This document shows positions 23,140-41,809 of a DNA stretch of 60,000 nucleotides, piece after piece (the stretch's first letter is position 1; the number at the start of each line of letters is the position of its first letter). A program made the translations under genes and the position numbers. The notes under the pieces were generated by a model. That model saw only the letters and a program-made list of their open reading frames with translations, did no database searches and was not told the DNA's origin. Source of the stretch: Neocallimastix lanati (nom. inval.) (taxonomy: Eukaryota; Neocallimastigomycota; Neocallimastigomycetes; Neocallimastigales; Neocallimastigaceae); assembly GCA_016946835.1 (NCBI GenBank), contig JACVTC010000046.1:1097501-1157500 (forward strand), written 5' to 3'.

Positions 23140-23545
23140 GATATTTATTTTATTTTATTTTATTTTATTTTAGTTTATTCAATCTGTATTTATATTCATA
23201 ATCTATTATTTATTTTATTTTATTTTATTTTATTCAATCTGTACTTTATATTCATATCCTACTATTTGTTTTATTTTATTTTATTTTATTTTATTTTATT
23301 TTATTTTATTTTATTTTATTTTATTTTATTTTATTTTATTTTATTTTATTTTATTTTATTTTATTTTATTTTATTTTATTTTATTTTATTTTATTTTATT
23401 TTATTTTATTTTATTTTATTTTATTTTATTTTATTTTATTTTATTTTATTTTATTTTATTTTATTTTATTTTATTCAATCTGTACTTTATATTCATATTC
23501 TACTATTTATTTTATTTATTTTATATACTTATTACATTCTTTATT
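23140..23545 (-). repeat. Inverted counterpart: (TTTTA)n with three reverse 31-bp units
   Basis: Reverse-orientation TTTTA arrays (longest about 23270-23474) with 31-bp units reading CAATCTGTACTTTATATTCA at about 23169, 23234 and 23475. With 20975-22860 it forms a giant inverted repeat around a spacer of about 280 bp (22861-23139). Confidence 0.92.
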
Positions 23546-23715
23546 TATTTATTTATTTGTTTGTTTATTTATTTATACATTTATTTTTTTTACATATAAT
23601 TGTATTAAAATTTTTTATGGCGTTAACAAAAAATTTTACAAGCCATTAAAAATAAATGGCGTATTGATAATTTGTATTATAAAAATTGGCGAAATGAACC
23701 ACATTCTTTTCTATT

Positions 23716-28955
<5,240 letters not shown>

Positions 28956-30929
28956 ATGCCATCCTGTTTCCCAGCCTTTTTCAATTCTAGTAAGTCTAAG
29001 AGTAAGAAGCGCGGAAGAACTAATTCTAATGAACAAGTTCCTTCTAGCTCAGCTTCTACTCTCTCTAATGATTCACTTTTACCAAATAATCTTAGTAGTA
29101 ATAGTGTTGACACTCTTGCTTCTGTTCCAGGTACTACTACTCATACTACCACTAAGGAGGTTATAACTGTTCGTGAATATGTTCCATTAAAGTCAGAGCC
29201 ACAAATGTCTTTACAATACAATGATCGTGAAGCCGTGGATCGTCTTAATTCTGAATTAAAGCTTTCACAATCTGAATTAAAGAGTGCTCAATTAAAATTA
29301 AAGTTAGCTACTGAAAAGAATGAAGAACTTTTACGTCAACAAGAAAAGACTAAGAAGGAATTAAATAAGAAACAATTTGAACTTGAAGAAGCTCAAAAGC
29401 GTATTGATGATTTAATTAAAAAGGATAGGGACTTAGAAGAAATTAATAATCAAGTAAAGAGTCAACTTAAAGATTCTAAAATGGATCCAGAAGTTGAAGC
29501 TCTTATTACTGGTTTAGCTTATTCTTTGAAGCAAGCTTATGAAGAAATTGAAGATTACAAGGTTAAAGAAAGAGATCTTTTAACTATGGCCAATGAAACT
29601 GGTGAAGAAATTAGAAGACTTCAAATTAAGCAAAAAGATTCTAATTTACTTGCTACCGAATGTGGTCAAGAACTTTGTGATGCTAAGGTTGATTTAGAAC
29701 AAGCCTTCCAATACATTGATCAATTAAAGGGTCAAATTAAGGACTCTGAACAAATCATTGTTGGTTTAGTTAATGAACTTAAGGCTGCCAACTCTGATTA
29801 TGAATCATTAGAAAGAGAAAATGGTGACCTTAATACTTTCGCTAATGAAACAGGTGATGAAATTGTTCACCTTAGATCTATTAACAAGGATCAAAATTCA
29901 TTAATCAATGAAGTTGGTCAAGAATTCATTGAAGCTAAGAATGAAATTGAAAAATTAAAGAATGAAAACAATGCCTTATGTCTTTTATTAAATGGCTTAG
30001 GTGAAGAGTGTGTTAAGTCTAGAAACAGAGTTCAAGATTTAGAAAATACTGAAAATGATTTACTTTTACTTGCTAATGAAAGTGGTGAAGAAATTCAAAA
30101 CCTTCGTCAAAAGATTAGAGATCAAATCTCTTGTATCAATGAAGCTGGTGATGAATTAATTAGTACTAAGAATGAATTAAATAACAGTAAGTATATTAAC
30201 AAACAATACTGTGTTATTATTGAAGGTCTTGCCAACATGTTAAATGAAACTAACGCTAAGGTTGACAAATACATCAATGAAAATAAGGATTTAATGGAAC
30301 TTGCTAATGAAAGTGGTGAAGAAATTGTTTCCTTACGTTCAAAGATTAACGATTCCAACAGTTTAATTAATGAACTTGGTAATGAATTACTTGAATCTAA
30401 GGAACAATCTGCTCATTACGAGAAGTGTGCTAACCTCTTCATTGATTTAATTGATGTTTTATCCAAGGAATATTCAGCTTCTGAAAAGGATAGAAGATAT
30501 TTAGAAAATGAAAGAGATGATTTACTTAATTTGGCTAATGAAACTGGTGATGAAATTATTGCTGTTCGTAACAAGTTAAGAGATAATAAAATTTTAATTA
30601 ATGAATGTGTTACTGAATTAATTGAAGCTAAGGCTATGAATGAACATTTAAAGCAACAAAATGATATTCAAGATAAACTTCTTGAAGGTTTAACTGATAT
30701 GTTAAATGAATCTAATGCTGAATTAGAAAAAAGTAAAGCTCGTGAACAAGATATGGAAACTTTAGCTAATGAAGCTGGTCAAGAAATTTGTGAACTTCGT
30801 GACTACAAGAGAGATACTAAGGTTTTTTTAAATGAAGCTGGTAATGAAATTGTCGCTTTGAAACAACAATTAGAACAGGTCAGACAATTCATGGCTAACT
30901 ATGAAGCTCAACAAAAAGTTGTATGTTAA
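28956..30929 (+). CDS. Long coiled-coil protein with 77-residue (11-heptad) repeats
   Basis: 657 residues. Residues 1-80 are Ser/Thr-rich and likely disordered with a basic cluster (KSKSKKRGR). From about 95 to the end the sequence is heptad-patterned coiled coil. A repeat begins ANExGxEI at residues 212, 296, 373, 450, 527 and 604. Spacing is 84 then four times 77, i.e. 12 then 11 heptads exactly. Within each unit come LINExGxEL 21 residues after the first motif and (I/L)xGLxxMLNExN. The regular heptads suggest a rigid rod or filament scaffold. I recognise no named family (no kinesin, SMC or intermediate-filament signature). Start: the first ATG is 28956; the frame is open slightly further up but only with a TTG. 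GC-richer wobble use (AAG, GGT, GCC) than nearby genes suggests strong expression. Ends TAA 30927-30929. Confidence 0.88.
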   Translation: MPSCFPAFFNSSKSKSKKRGRTNSNEQVPSSSASTLSNDSLLPNNLSSNSVDTLASVPGTTTHTTTKEVITVREYVPLKSEPQMSLQYNDREAVDRLNSELKLSQSELKSAQLKLKLATEKNEELLRQQEKTKKELNKKQFELEEAQKRIDDLIKKDRDLEEINNQVKSQLKDSKMDPEVEALITGLAYSLKQAYEEIEDYKVKERDLLTMANETGEEIRRLQIKQKDSNLLATECGQELCDAKVDLEQAFQYIDQLKGQIKDSEQIIVGLVNELKAANSDYESLERENGDLNTFANETGDEIVHLRSINKDQNSLINEVGQEFIEAKNEIEKLKNENNALCLLLNGLGEECVKSRNRVQDLENTENDLLLLANESGEEIQNLRQKIRDQISCINEAGDELISTKNELNNSKYINKQYCVIIEGLANMLNETNAKVDKYINENKDLMELANESGEEIVSLRSKINDSNSLINELGNELLESKEQSAHYEKCANLFIDLIDVLSKEYSASEKDRRYLENERDDLLNLANETGDEIIAVRNKLRDNKILINECVTELIEAKAMNEHLKQQNDIQDKLLEGLTDMLNESNAELEKSKAREQDMETLANEAGQEICELRDYKRDTKVFLNEAGNEIVALKQQLEQVRQFMANYEAQQKVVC

Positions 30930-31608
30930 AGATAAAATAAACGCTTTTTTTTTTTTTTCTTTTTATTAAATTAAGTTAAAAAAAAAAAAAAAAACCATAT
31001 TATTATCACATCAATCAGCAAAATAATTATCGCCTATAACAATTTATTTTTTCTATTAAAAATAATAATAAATAAATAAATAATTAGCAATAATAATAAA
31101 AAAAAGAATATTATTATTTAAAAGTATTTTAAAAAAATTTAAACGATAAGCCTTATAATAATAATAATAATAATAATAAAAGAAAAAAAAAAAAAAAAAA
31201 AAGGTATTAATAATTATTGAAAAGGAAAGAAGAAAATGCTGAAATTATTAATTAATGAAAAAAAAAAAAATTAAAAGAGATAATTCTAATAATAAACCTT
31301 TTATAAGAATAATATTATATGAAAATCTTTTTTAATATCCTAATCAATTGTTAACTTTTTTTTTTTTTTTTTTTATCTAATGGTAAAGTAAAAAAAAAGA
31401 AATTAAATATTTTTTCTTATTTTATACCCCAAACTTTTAGGAAAATTTTAAAGAAAAAGAAAAAAAATTATTAAATACTATTTAAATAAAAATAATATTT
31501 TTAAATTTAAAAGTAATGTTTTAAATAAGGATTAAAAATAAAATATAGAATCTTTATTAAAAAAAAAAAAAGTATACTTGTTATTAAATTTAAACATTTT
31601 TATTATAG

Positions 31609-31644
<36 letters not shown>

Positions 31645-32474
31645 TAATTATTATTATTTTTTTTTTTTTATAAAAAAAAAAAAAAAAAAAAAAAAAGATA
31701 TTCTTTTTTAAGCAGTTAAACTTTTATAATTTCTTTTTTTTATTATTATTTATATAAATATATAAATAAAAAATATCCAATTATTAAAAGCATAAAGTTA
31801 AAATAAAATAAAATAATAATAATATCTATTAATTAATTATTTATTTCTACTAAAAAAATAAAGAACAGAATGAACAGAAAAAAAAAAAATTATTATTTTA
31901 TTAATAAATATATTATAATAAATATTGAAAAGAATATTTTCGTATAAATATTTTTTTTTCTTAAAATTTTAAATTTATTCTATTTATCTAAAAAAAAAAA
32001 AAAAAAAAAAAACAGCAATAATTATATATATTTATATATATACTTTTAATAAATAAAAAAGTTATATATAAGTAAATAAAGCTTCCTTTAATATATTTTA
32101 TATATAATTATTATTATTTTCTACAATAATATCTTTTTTTTTTTTTAATATATATTATTTTTTTCTTAAAAAAAAAATATTAAAAAAATAATAATATTAA
32201 ATAATAAAAACAAAATAGCTTTAATATAAAAGTGTACATCACAATACACACTGAAAAAAAAAGTTACAAAGTTTTTATGTTTATTAAGTTTAATAATAAA
32301 AATAAAAATAAAAATAAAAATTATTAAATTTAATAAATTAAAATAAAATAAAGCTAAAAGTTAAAAATAAAAAATAAAAATAAAAATTAATAAAATAAAA
32401 ATTAAAAATTAATAAAAAAAAAACTAAAAAATAAAAAAAATTTTCCTTTTCCATTAAATTTTTTAATTATTATA

Positions 32475-32527
<53 letters not shown>

Positions 32528-32743
32528 CATATTTATTGTGGAGAATAGATAAGATATAATATGATATAAATATATATATTTTAATTTATAAAAAGAAATT
32601 GGACTTACATTTTATATTTAATTATTACAATGATTCAAAAAAAAAAAATTTTTTTGTATTTAAATTTATTTTAATTTATTTTTTATTTTTATTTTTATTT
32701 TTTATTTCTTGATCTTTTTTTTTTGTACTACCTTAAAAATCTT

Positions 32744-32792
<49 letters not shown>

Positions 32793-33073
32793 AAAGAGGT
32801 GGGAGAAAAAATATATCAATGATAGAATTTTTCTTCTTCTTTACCTTCTGATTTTAAAAAAATTTTTTTCTTTTTTTTTTTTTTTTTTGTATTTAAATTT
32901 ATTTTAATTTATTTTTTATTTTTATTTTTTATAGTACAAACTTCACAAATGAAAATATTTTTCTTTGTACTTTTATTAATTACCTAATAAGTAATTCGAA
33001 ATATTACATTGGTTAATTATTTAGAGTTTTTTAGTATTAACAAACTATTTTCAAATAAGACATATATTATTGT
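30930..33073. other. AT-rich intergenic DNA with homopolymer runs, no gene
   Basis: Many A and T runs of 10-25 bases (e.g. 31184-31202, 31614-31637, 31674-31696, 31991-32011, 32773-32795) and an AT dinucleotide run near 32477-32511. A block tttttgtatttaaatttatt is present twice, at 32651 and 32883, each followed by similar text, a small local duplication. Nothing codes. Confidence 0.6.
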
Positions 33074-33107
33074 GCCTTCTTTTAGTGTACTGAGACTAAA
33101 AGAAGGC
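33074..33107. other. Perfect 13-bp hairpin
   Basis: GCCTTCTTTTAGT at 33074-33086 and its exact reverse complement at 33095-33107, with an 8-nt loop GTACTGAG. It lies about 110 bp before a dispersed-repeat copy and is followed at about 33122 by the palindrome GTGGCCAC. Mixed base composition makes it stand out in this AT-rich stretch. Function unknown. Confidence 0.7.
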
Positions 33108-33215
33108 AAAATAAATTTATTGTGGCCACCTTTCCTTTCTTGACAAAAATATATTTTAAAAATAATAATTAATAATAAAAATTAAAAAAAAATAAAAATA
33201 AAAATAAAAATAAAA

Positions 33216-33771
33216 TAATTTTTATAATCATTATAGTTAATTATAACTATTTAAAGTATTCCTGAATAATAATTTTAATTATTATTGAAATATAATTTTA
33301 ATATCGAGTTATTGAAATTATTAATTAGATTTATCTGTTGTGTTACAGAACACAAGTGGTCGTTTTTGAATGATTATTATTCATTTATTTCTAAATCTTA
33401 ATATTAATGATACCAGTATTTCACTAGAATATAATTTTGATCATTATAACCTTCGTAATCTATATTCTATTTGGTTATAGCCTAATGAACTGAAAGGTCA
33501 TTTTGGAGGAGGGTTTATGAGCTATTGTTGTTATTGTTATTCATTCGTATAATAATTTTTAATAAAAATAAATAGTCATGAGCAGCATGCCACTAAAAAA
33601 AAAATATTTATTTATTAGTCATTTACTTATTTATTTATTTATTTATTTATTCATTTATTCATTTATTCATTTATTTATTATAATTTATTTGTAAATATTA
33701 ATTTTGAAGCGTTTTTAAAAAGTGATTTCATGTGATTTCAAAATGAATTAAGATCACCTTATTTTGACATA

Positions 33772-33808
<37 letters not shown>
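33216..33808 (+). repeat. Dispersed repeat family, copy 1 (direct repeat of 40022-40781)
   Basis: About 590 bp matching 40022-40781 in the same orientation. Begins taatttttataatcattat and ends gtgatttcaaaatgaatt...attgt followed by an A run (33776-33808). A conserved palindrome TTGTGTTACAGAACACAA lies near 33337-33354. There is an internal (TTTA/TTCA)n tract and no long reading frame. The A-run end could mean a retroposed sequence, but no A/B box or target duplication was found. Confidence 0.75.
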
Positions 33809-33821
<13 letters not shown>

Positions 33822-34171
33822 AAATAACATAAATTTTTTTTTACAGCCACAATTATTGCCTACATTAATCTTTATTTATTTATTCATTTATTAATTACAT
33901 AAATATTTTTAATTTTTGTAAAAATAATAATAAAAAAAAAAAAAAAAAAAAGAATTAATAAAATAAATAAATATCATTCGTCTAAAATGAATAAATAAAT
34001 TTAGAAAAAAAGTTCATAGGCTACGAACCTCACCTCCAAGATTATAAAGATTTCAGTTTAAAGGGAATTCTTATTCCCGGTTAGGGTGTTTGAATTGACT
34101 ATCTGAGAGAAATTATGGGGTCTTCTACTTCATAAATAAAATTTAATATTTTTATAATTAATAAACTATTT

Positions 34172-34207
<36 letters not shown>

Positions 34208-34709
34208 AATTCTTTTAGTGTTACAAAGCTATTGTGTAACCAATGTCGACATTACATATTTAATAATTAAAAGTATTTAAAACTAATTTCAATACTTTAC
34301 AAATAACTAAAAATTTTTCACATACAATATAATCTTTTTTTACTACTATAAGTTCAAAAAAATTTTATTGTTTGGATTATTTTATTAATTTAGTTATTTT
34401 TTTCATTTTTTGTTTTTTTTTTTTATATTCTTTATTCTCATTTATGTAACTTTACCTTCTCTACTATTTTTTCTTTTTTTATAATATTATTATGTAATTT
34501 AAATTTTTCTATTTTAATTCAATTAAATAATATAATTCCAAAATTAATTCTATTTACATTGAATAAATTAATATTATAAGTTTGTTTATATACATTAACT
34601 GTATTATTAATTATAAATAAATATAATAACTTAAATAAAATTATTATATTTATTTATAATTAAAGTAAAAATTTAGAAATATATAGCAGATAAAAGTATA
34701 ATTCATTTT
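33809..34709. other. Intergenic, with one non-AT patch at about 34010-34130
   Basis: Mostly A/T runs. The patch 34010-34130 is of mixed composition and carries a small hairpin GGGAAT TCTT ATTCCC (34061-34076) and, on the minus strand, GAGGTTCGTAGCC. No reading frame or RNA gene is convincing. Confidence 0.4.
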
Positions 34710-37058
<2,349 letters not shown>

Positions 37059-37286
37059 TGAAAATAAATTTAAACCTCCGTTATTATAAAGTTCTAGTAT
37101 TTTATTAAGAATTATAATCTTATCTTCATGGCCTTTTTTTTCTTTATTTTTATCTTCATGGTCTTTTTTTTTTTATTTTCTTCATAATTTTCAAGTAATA
37201 TATCAAATTCTTCTTTTTTGCAGGTTTTAGTCAACTTTATTGTCCATTCTTCAATAGATTCACCCTTTAATTTCAAATTTGAATAA
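37059..37286 (-). pseudogene. N-terminal coding extension of the repeat protein, split by an A-run frameshift
   Basis: The frame of the repeat protein is open from 37058 up to a run of 11 A (plus-strand T run 37164-37174). One more A would join it to KGESIEEWTIKLTKTCKKEE and FDILLENYEENKKK, open up to 37286. There an AG at 37287-37288 could be an intron acceptor. Either this copy has a homopolymer frameshift or the assembly lost one base. No upstream exon with an ATG could be identified. Confidence 0.5.
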
Positions 37287-37684
37287 CTTTACTCTTTATT
37301 AATGAAGTAATAAAAATAAAAAAAAAAAAATAAAAAAAAAAACATTATATAAAAATTTAAATGAATATTTATAATTTATTTTTATTTTTTTCTTTGTTTC
37401 TAAATAAAACATTAAAAAATTAATTTACTTTTATTTTTTTTCTTTGTTTCTAAATAAAATTATATAAATTATTATTACAATTTTTTTTTTATAAAATATT
37501 TAAAAGTATAAGTAATTTTTTTATATAATAATACATTAATTTTTTTTTTTTTTACAATTAATAAATAATTATTAAATATAATCATAAGAAGTTTAAATTA
37601 AAATTAAAAAAATAAATAAATAAATAATAATTCTGTACTTTCAAAAAATATTATAATTCGGTTATATTTGTAAATTTATTGAAA

Positions 37685-38494
37685 ATGAAATACTCAGAAC
37701 AATTGTTTTTAAATATTTTTAATTTATTTTTATATTTATTTGTTTCTAAATGCTTTTCTAAGAAGTTTAAATCATTAAAAATAACCAGTAAAGGAGATAC
37801 AGTCAAAGAATGTCAAAAAAAATTGATATCGTTAAATTATTTTTGTGGTGAATGTGGTGCGGATGGTGATTTTGGTTCTAATATGGACAAATGTGTTAAA
37901 GAATTTCAAATTAATAATGATTTATCTGCTACAGGAGAAATTGATGAAGAAACTTATAATAAACTTTTTTCGGACAATTCAATTAAAAGTAATTACGAAG
38001 TTATTGAATCGAAGAAAATCTTTGTTACCAAACTGAATATCAATGCTATACCAAATACTAATAATACAATTAATAATAAAACGGAAATTAATAGAACTAA
38101 TTCAGGAACAATAATTAATTCAGAAATATCTAAAGCTGATGGTATTACTTTAAGTGAATTTTCTGATATAGTAAAAGATATTGGTATATTAATTAATGTA
38201 TTAGAAAAAGCTATTGGATTAACATTTACTAAAAGCAGTTATGAAGTTCGACGATCAAACCCATATGAAAATGATGATCTTATTTGTATTATTGATAATG
38301 ATATTAGAGTGATATATGGATGTTATTTTCATAAAAATTTTCCTGTTACTGTAGAAGTTATTGGTACTTGGGGAAGAACTGAGCCAAGTCAAGGTCCACC
38401 AGGAAAATATGTTTGTGCAGGAATGAAAAATCATGGTATTCGAAAAGCGAATGATGAATGTATAGCTCGCCCAAATACATCTGTTAAGAATTAA
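37685..38494 (+). CDS. Secreted protein with a peptidoglycan-binding-like domain
   Basis: 269 residues. Residues 1-24 form a signal peptide (hydrophobic LFLNIFNLFLYLFVSKC). Residues 37-95 match the PG_binding_1 fold: GDTVKECQKKLISLNYFCGE, then DGDFGSNMDKCVKEFQ and TGEIDEETYNKLF, which in bacteria anchors enzymes to cell-wall peptidoglycan. Extra Cys residues (43, 54, 57, 70) could form disulfides. A Ser/Thr/Asn linker (about 110-145) leads to a C-terminal region of about 80 residues (WGRTEPSQGPPGKYVCAGMK) that I do not recognise. The start is ATG 37685; the frame extends two codons up only through TTG. A rumen fungus living among bacteria could use it to bind or attack bacterial walls, and a bacterial origin is plausible. 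Both are inference. No catalytic domain is visible. Confidence 0.78.
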   Translation: MKYSEQLFLNIFNLFLYLFVSKCFSKKFKSLKITSKGDTVKECQKKLISLNYFCGECGADGDFGSNMDKCVKEFQINNDLSATGEIDEETYNKLFSDNSIKSNYEVIESKKIFVTKLNINAIPNTNNTINNKTEINRTNSGTIINSEISKADGITLSEFSDIVKDIGILINVLEKAIGLTFTKSSYEVRRSNPYENDDLICIIDNDIRVIYGCYFHKNFPVTVEVIGTWGRTEPSQGPPGKYVCAGMKNHGIRKANDECIARPNTSVKN

Positions 38495-40021
38495 AAAAAA
38501 AAAAAAAAATAAAATAAAATAATTTAAATAAATAAAAAAAATCAAAAAAGAAAAAAAATAAAAGAATTTTATTGTTATTATTACCACAAAAATCGGTATT
38601 AATGGTATTAATTATTAATAATAAAGTAAAAAGCATCATGTATAAAAACTTAAAGCATATATATTTATATATGTTTGTAATTTTATTAAATTTAAATGAA
38701 ATAGAATTAGTAATTAATTAAAAAAAAAATAGACATAATAAATATTGTAAATAATAAAAAAAAAAAAAAGATTAATAAATGAAATGAAATATTTTTATAT
38801 AAATATTAATAAAGTTTGTAAATGATTTCTTACAAATAAAATTTGAGGAGTTTTAAATGCTTCTATTTTTTTTAATAAATGCTCAATGAATAAATTATAT
38901 GTTGAAAATATGTAATAGGTATATAATATAAAGTTTTTTTTTATATATATCTATCAAAACGAAGTATTTCTTAAATGATTTTATATTTCTTGTCCTATTT
39001 AAAAAATTCTGAAGGAATTGGAATATATTATTCTAATTAAAAAGCGATGAAAAATAGAAATTTGTTTTGGGAAAGGAGAACTTTTAATTTTTTTTTATAA
39101 TTATTATTTCTTATAATTCCTTGAACTTTAAAAGGTCCATAAAAGAAGGTAATTTTATTTTTACTTCAGTAGTAAAATGAAGGAGGAGCTTGGATTCAAG
39201 ATAAGACCCTGATTAAATATTGGAACAGTAATTCTATATAATCAGGGTCTCTTTTATAATAAAATTTTATTTAAAAATTATCTATTAAACAATATTAATA
39301 ATCGAAATAGTTTTTCATCAACAATAGTCTATAAAAAATTATAATTAATAAAAATTCTAAATAGTATAAAGCATTTCTACTGTTATAAATCTTTCTGAGA
39401 TTATTATTACATTAATTTTTTGTAATTAATTACAATCCTTAAAATTAAATAGAATTAATCTAATTATAAAAAAAAAAAATTTTTTTTTTTTTATTAAATA
39501 AAAAATAAAATTGCTCTTCTAAAAATATATTTCTTATGATTAATTTAGATAGATTAAATAAAAATTATTAGTTTATTTATTTTTAATAATAAATAAGCTT
39601 TCTAGAAAGATTCAAAGATTTTATTGTGTTGTATTTTGGAACGTGGCTTATAAATAAAATATTAATTCATAATTTAACACCTTACATTTTTATTTTTTTT
39701 TTTTTAAATAAACAAACAATTAAATAATACTAGAAATAAATATAAATAATTTATTATTATTATTTTTTTTAATTTAAACAAATTTAAACCACAAAAAAAT
39801 TTTCTCATAAGCAATTTATTTATAATTGATACTTAAAAAAAAAAAATAAATAAATAAAAAATAAAAAAAAAATAAAAAAAAAAAAAAAAAAAAAAAGAAT
39901 TAATTCAATAAATAAAAAATAAAAAAAATAAAAAAAAAAAAAAAAGAATTCAATAAATAAACAATAATTAATAATATAAATTAAAAGATAAAAAAAAATA
40001 AATAAATAATCATAATATTAA
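38495..40021. other. AT-rich intergenic DNA with one strong hairpin
   Basis: No gene. A few less AT-rich patches at 39040-39260, including the 12-bp hairpin at 39204-39250. A-rich text (aaaaataaaaaa) fills 39835-39960, just before the second dispersed-repeat copy. Confidence 0.6.
39204..39250. other. Perfect 12-bp inverted repeat
   Basis: AGACCCTGATTA at 39204-39215 and TAATCAGGGTCT at 39239-39250, loop 23 nt. Contains CCCTG/CAGGG, rare in this region, so it is unlikely to be chance from AT content. No coding context; role unknown. Confidence 0.7.
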
Positions 40022-40784
<763 letters not shown>

Positions 40785-41379
40785 AACGTAAAAAAAAAAA
40801 ATTTGAGGAAATTGAACTTGAATAAAATGAAACACTTTATATATATGTTGTGGCCAATCAAAAAAATTAATATGGGTTAACTACTCTTTTCTTTTTATCC
40901 TAATCATATTGAAGTTATAACGGAATCAAAAATTCAATTTTACAATTTCTATAATTCAGTTATAGTAACTTCAATTAACTAAATAATTATAATTAATAAA
41001 TAATAATAACACAAAATATATTATTAGAATATATTATAAACCACAAATATTGAAAATAATTATTTTTCTTAAATATCATTATTAAAAAACGTTAATTTGG
41101 ATACTTAATTATTATGATTCATAAATTATTATATTTATAATAATAATTTATATTATAATAATCTAATTATATATAATAGAAATCTTAATTATATTAAATA
41201 ATATTAAATTTAATATATTTTTTTTATTATATTAAACTTTTTTTTTTTTTTTTTTTTTTTATATCAGCAATTATTACTAACTTTAACTTTATTTATTCAT
41301 TTATTTATTAGTACGAGGGGGGAAGTTTCAAGATTTCTTCATCAGAGTAATCCAACCTTTTATCTTTCTTAAGTCAAAA

Positions 41380-41650
41380 ATTTACCTAAAAACGAATTTG
41401 CTATACCTTCCTATGGGTATACCAGTTTTTCAAATGATTTAGAATTGAAACTGATCATACAAAGAGAATGAATGAATAAAGTTAGAAAAAAAGCACTTTA
41501 TTTCCATCTTAAAGGATTTCTTAAGAATCCTCAAATTCCTATCCTTTATAAATTAATGTTATTTTCTGGTATTGTTGCCAAAGCCGCCAATATAATGATT
41601 GAAGAGGACTGTCCAGAAGGAAGTCCTTATTGTTATAGAAAAAAAAAATA
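41380..41650 (+). pseudogene. LINE ORF2 fragment (region after the reverse transcriptase)
   Basis: The plus strand reads NEFAIPSYGYTSFSNDLELK, then after a stop VRKKALYFHLKGFLKNPQIP and ILYKLMLFSGIVAKAANIMI. This matches the usual LINE segment after the RT palm (YLG-type start, Leu-rich 'FLxNxxIP', then a hydrophobic helix). It is a short, broken relic with no intact frame. Confidence 0.55.
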
Positions 41651-41809
41651 GTCAACCTCGATTGGAATATTGGTTTTCTAAATGCTACTTTCTTTTTCCG
41701 TGAATTTTCGAATGAAATATTTTATGGATATTGAAATTCTTTATGAAAAATTCTCTATAATTTCCAAATATTGTTCCAATATCAAATAGTAATGTAAGCA
41801 CTGTTATCA

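Larger units (their letters stand above)
19295..23715. mobile_element. Probable Mutator-like element (MULE) with dead transposase and satellite insert
   Basis: The edges carry inverted copies of one motif: GGTTGCATTACGCCAATTTT at 19309 and the reverse complement of GGTTCATTTCGCCAATTTT at 23680-23700. They differ by one gap and one substitution. The 9-mer TTTTCTATT stands directly outside, at 19295-19303 and 23707-23715, the right size for a MULE target duplication. Inside lie the FLYWCH/MULE transposase relic (minus strand) and a large (AAATA)n array with its inverted counterpart. The terminal motif is shared with the non-coding elements at 15188-15490 and 42694-43622. Ends are inferred by eye and could be off by several bases. 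Confidence 0.55.

Noticed and set aside
20975-23545. CRISPR array for the 31-bp repeats
   Set aside because: Spacers are AAATA microsatellite of varying length, not unique sequences, and the host is eukaryotic.
23266-23649. Phe/Ile/Leu/Tyr-repeat frame
   Set aside because: Translation of the (TTTTA)n array; no unique protein-like sequence of its own.
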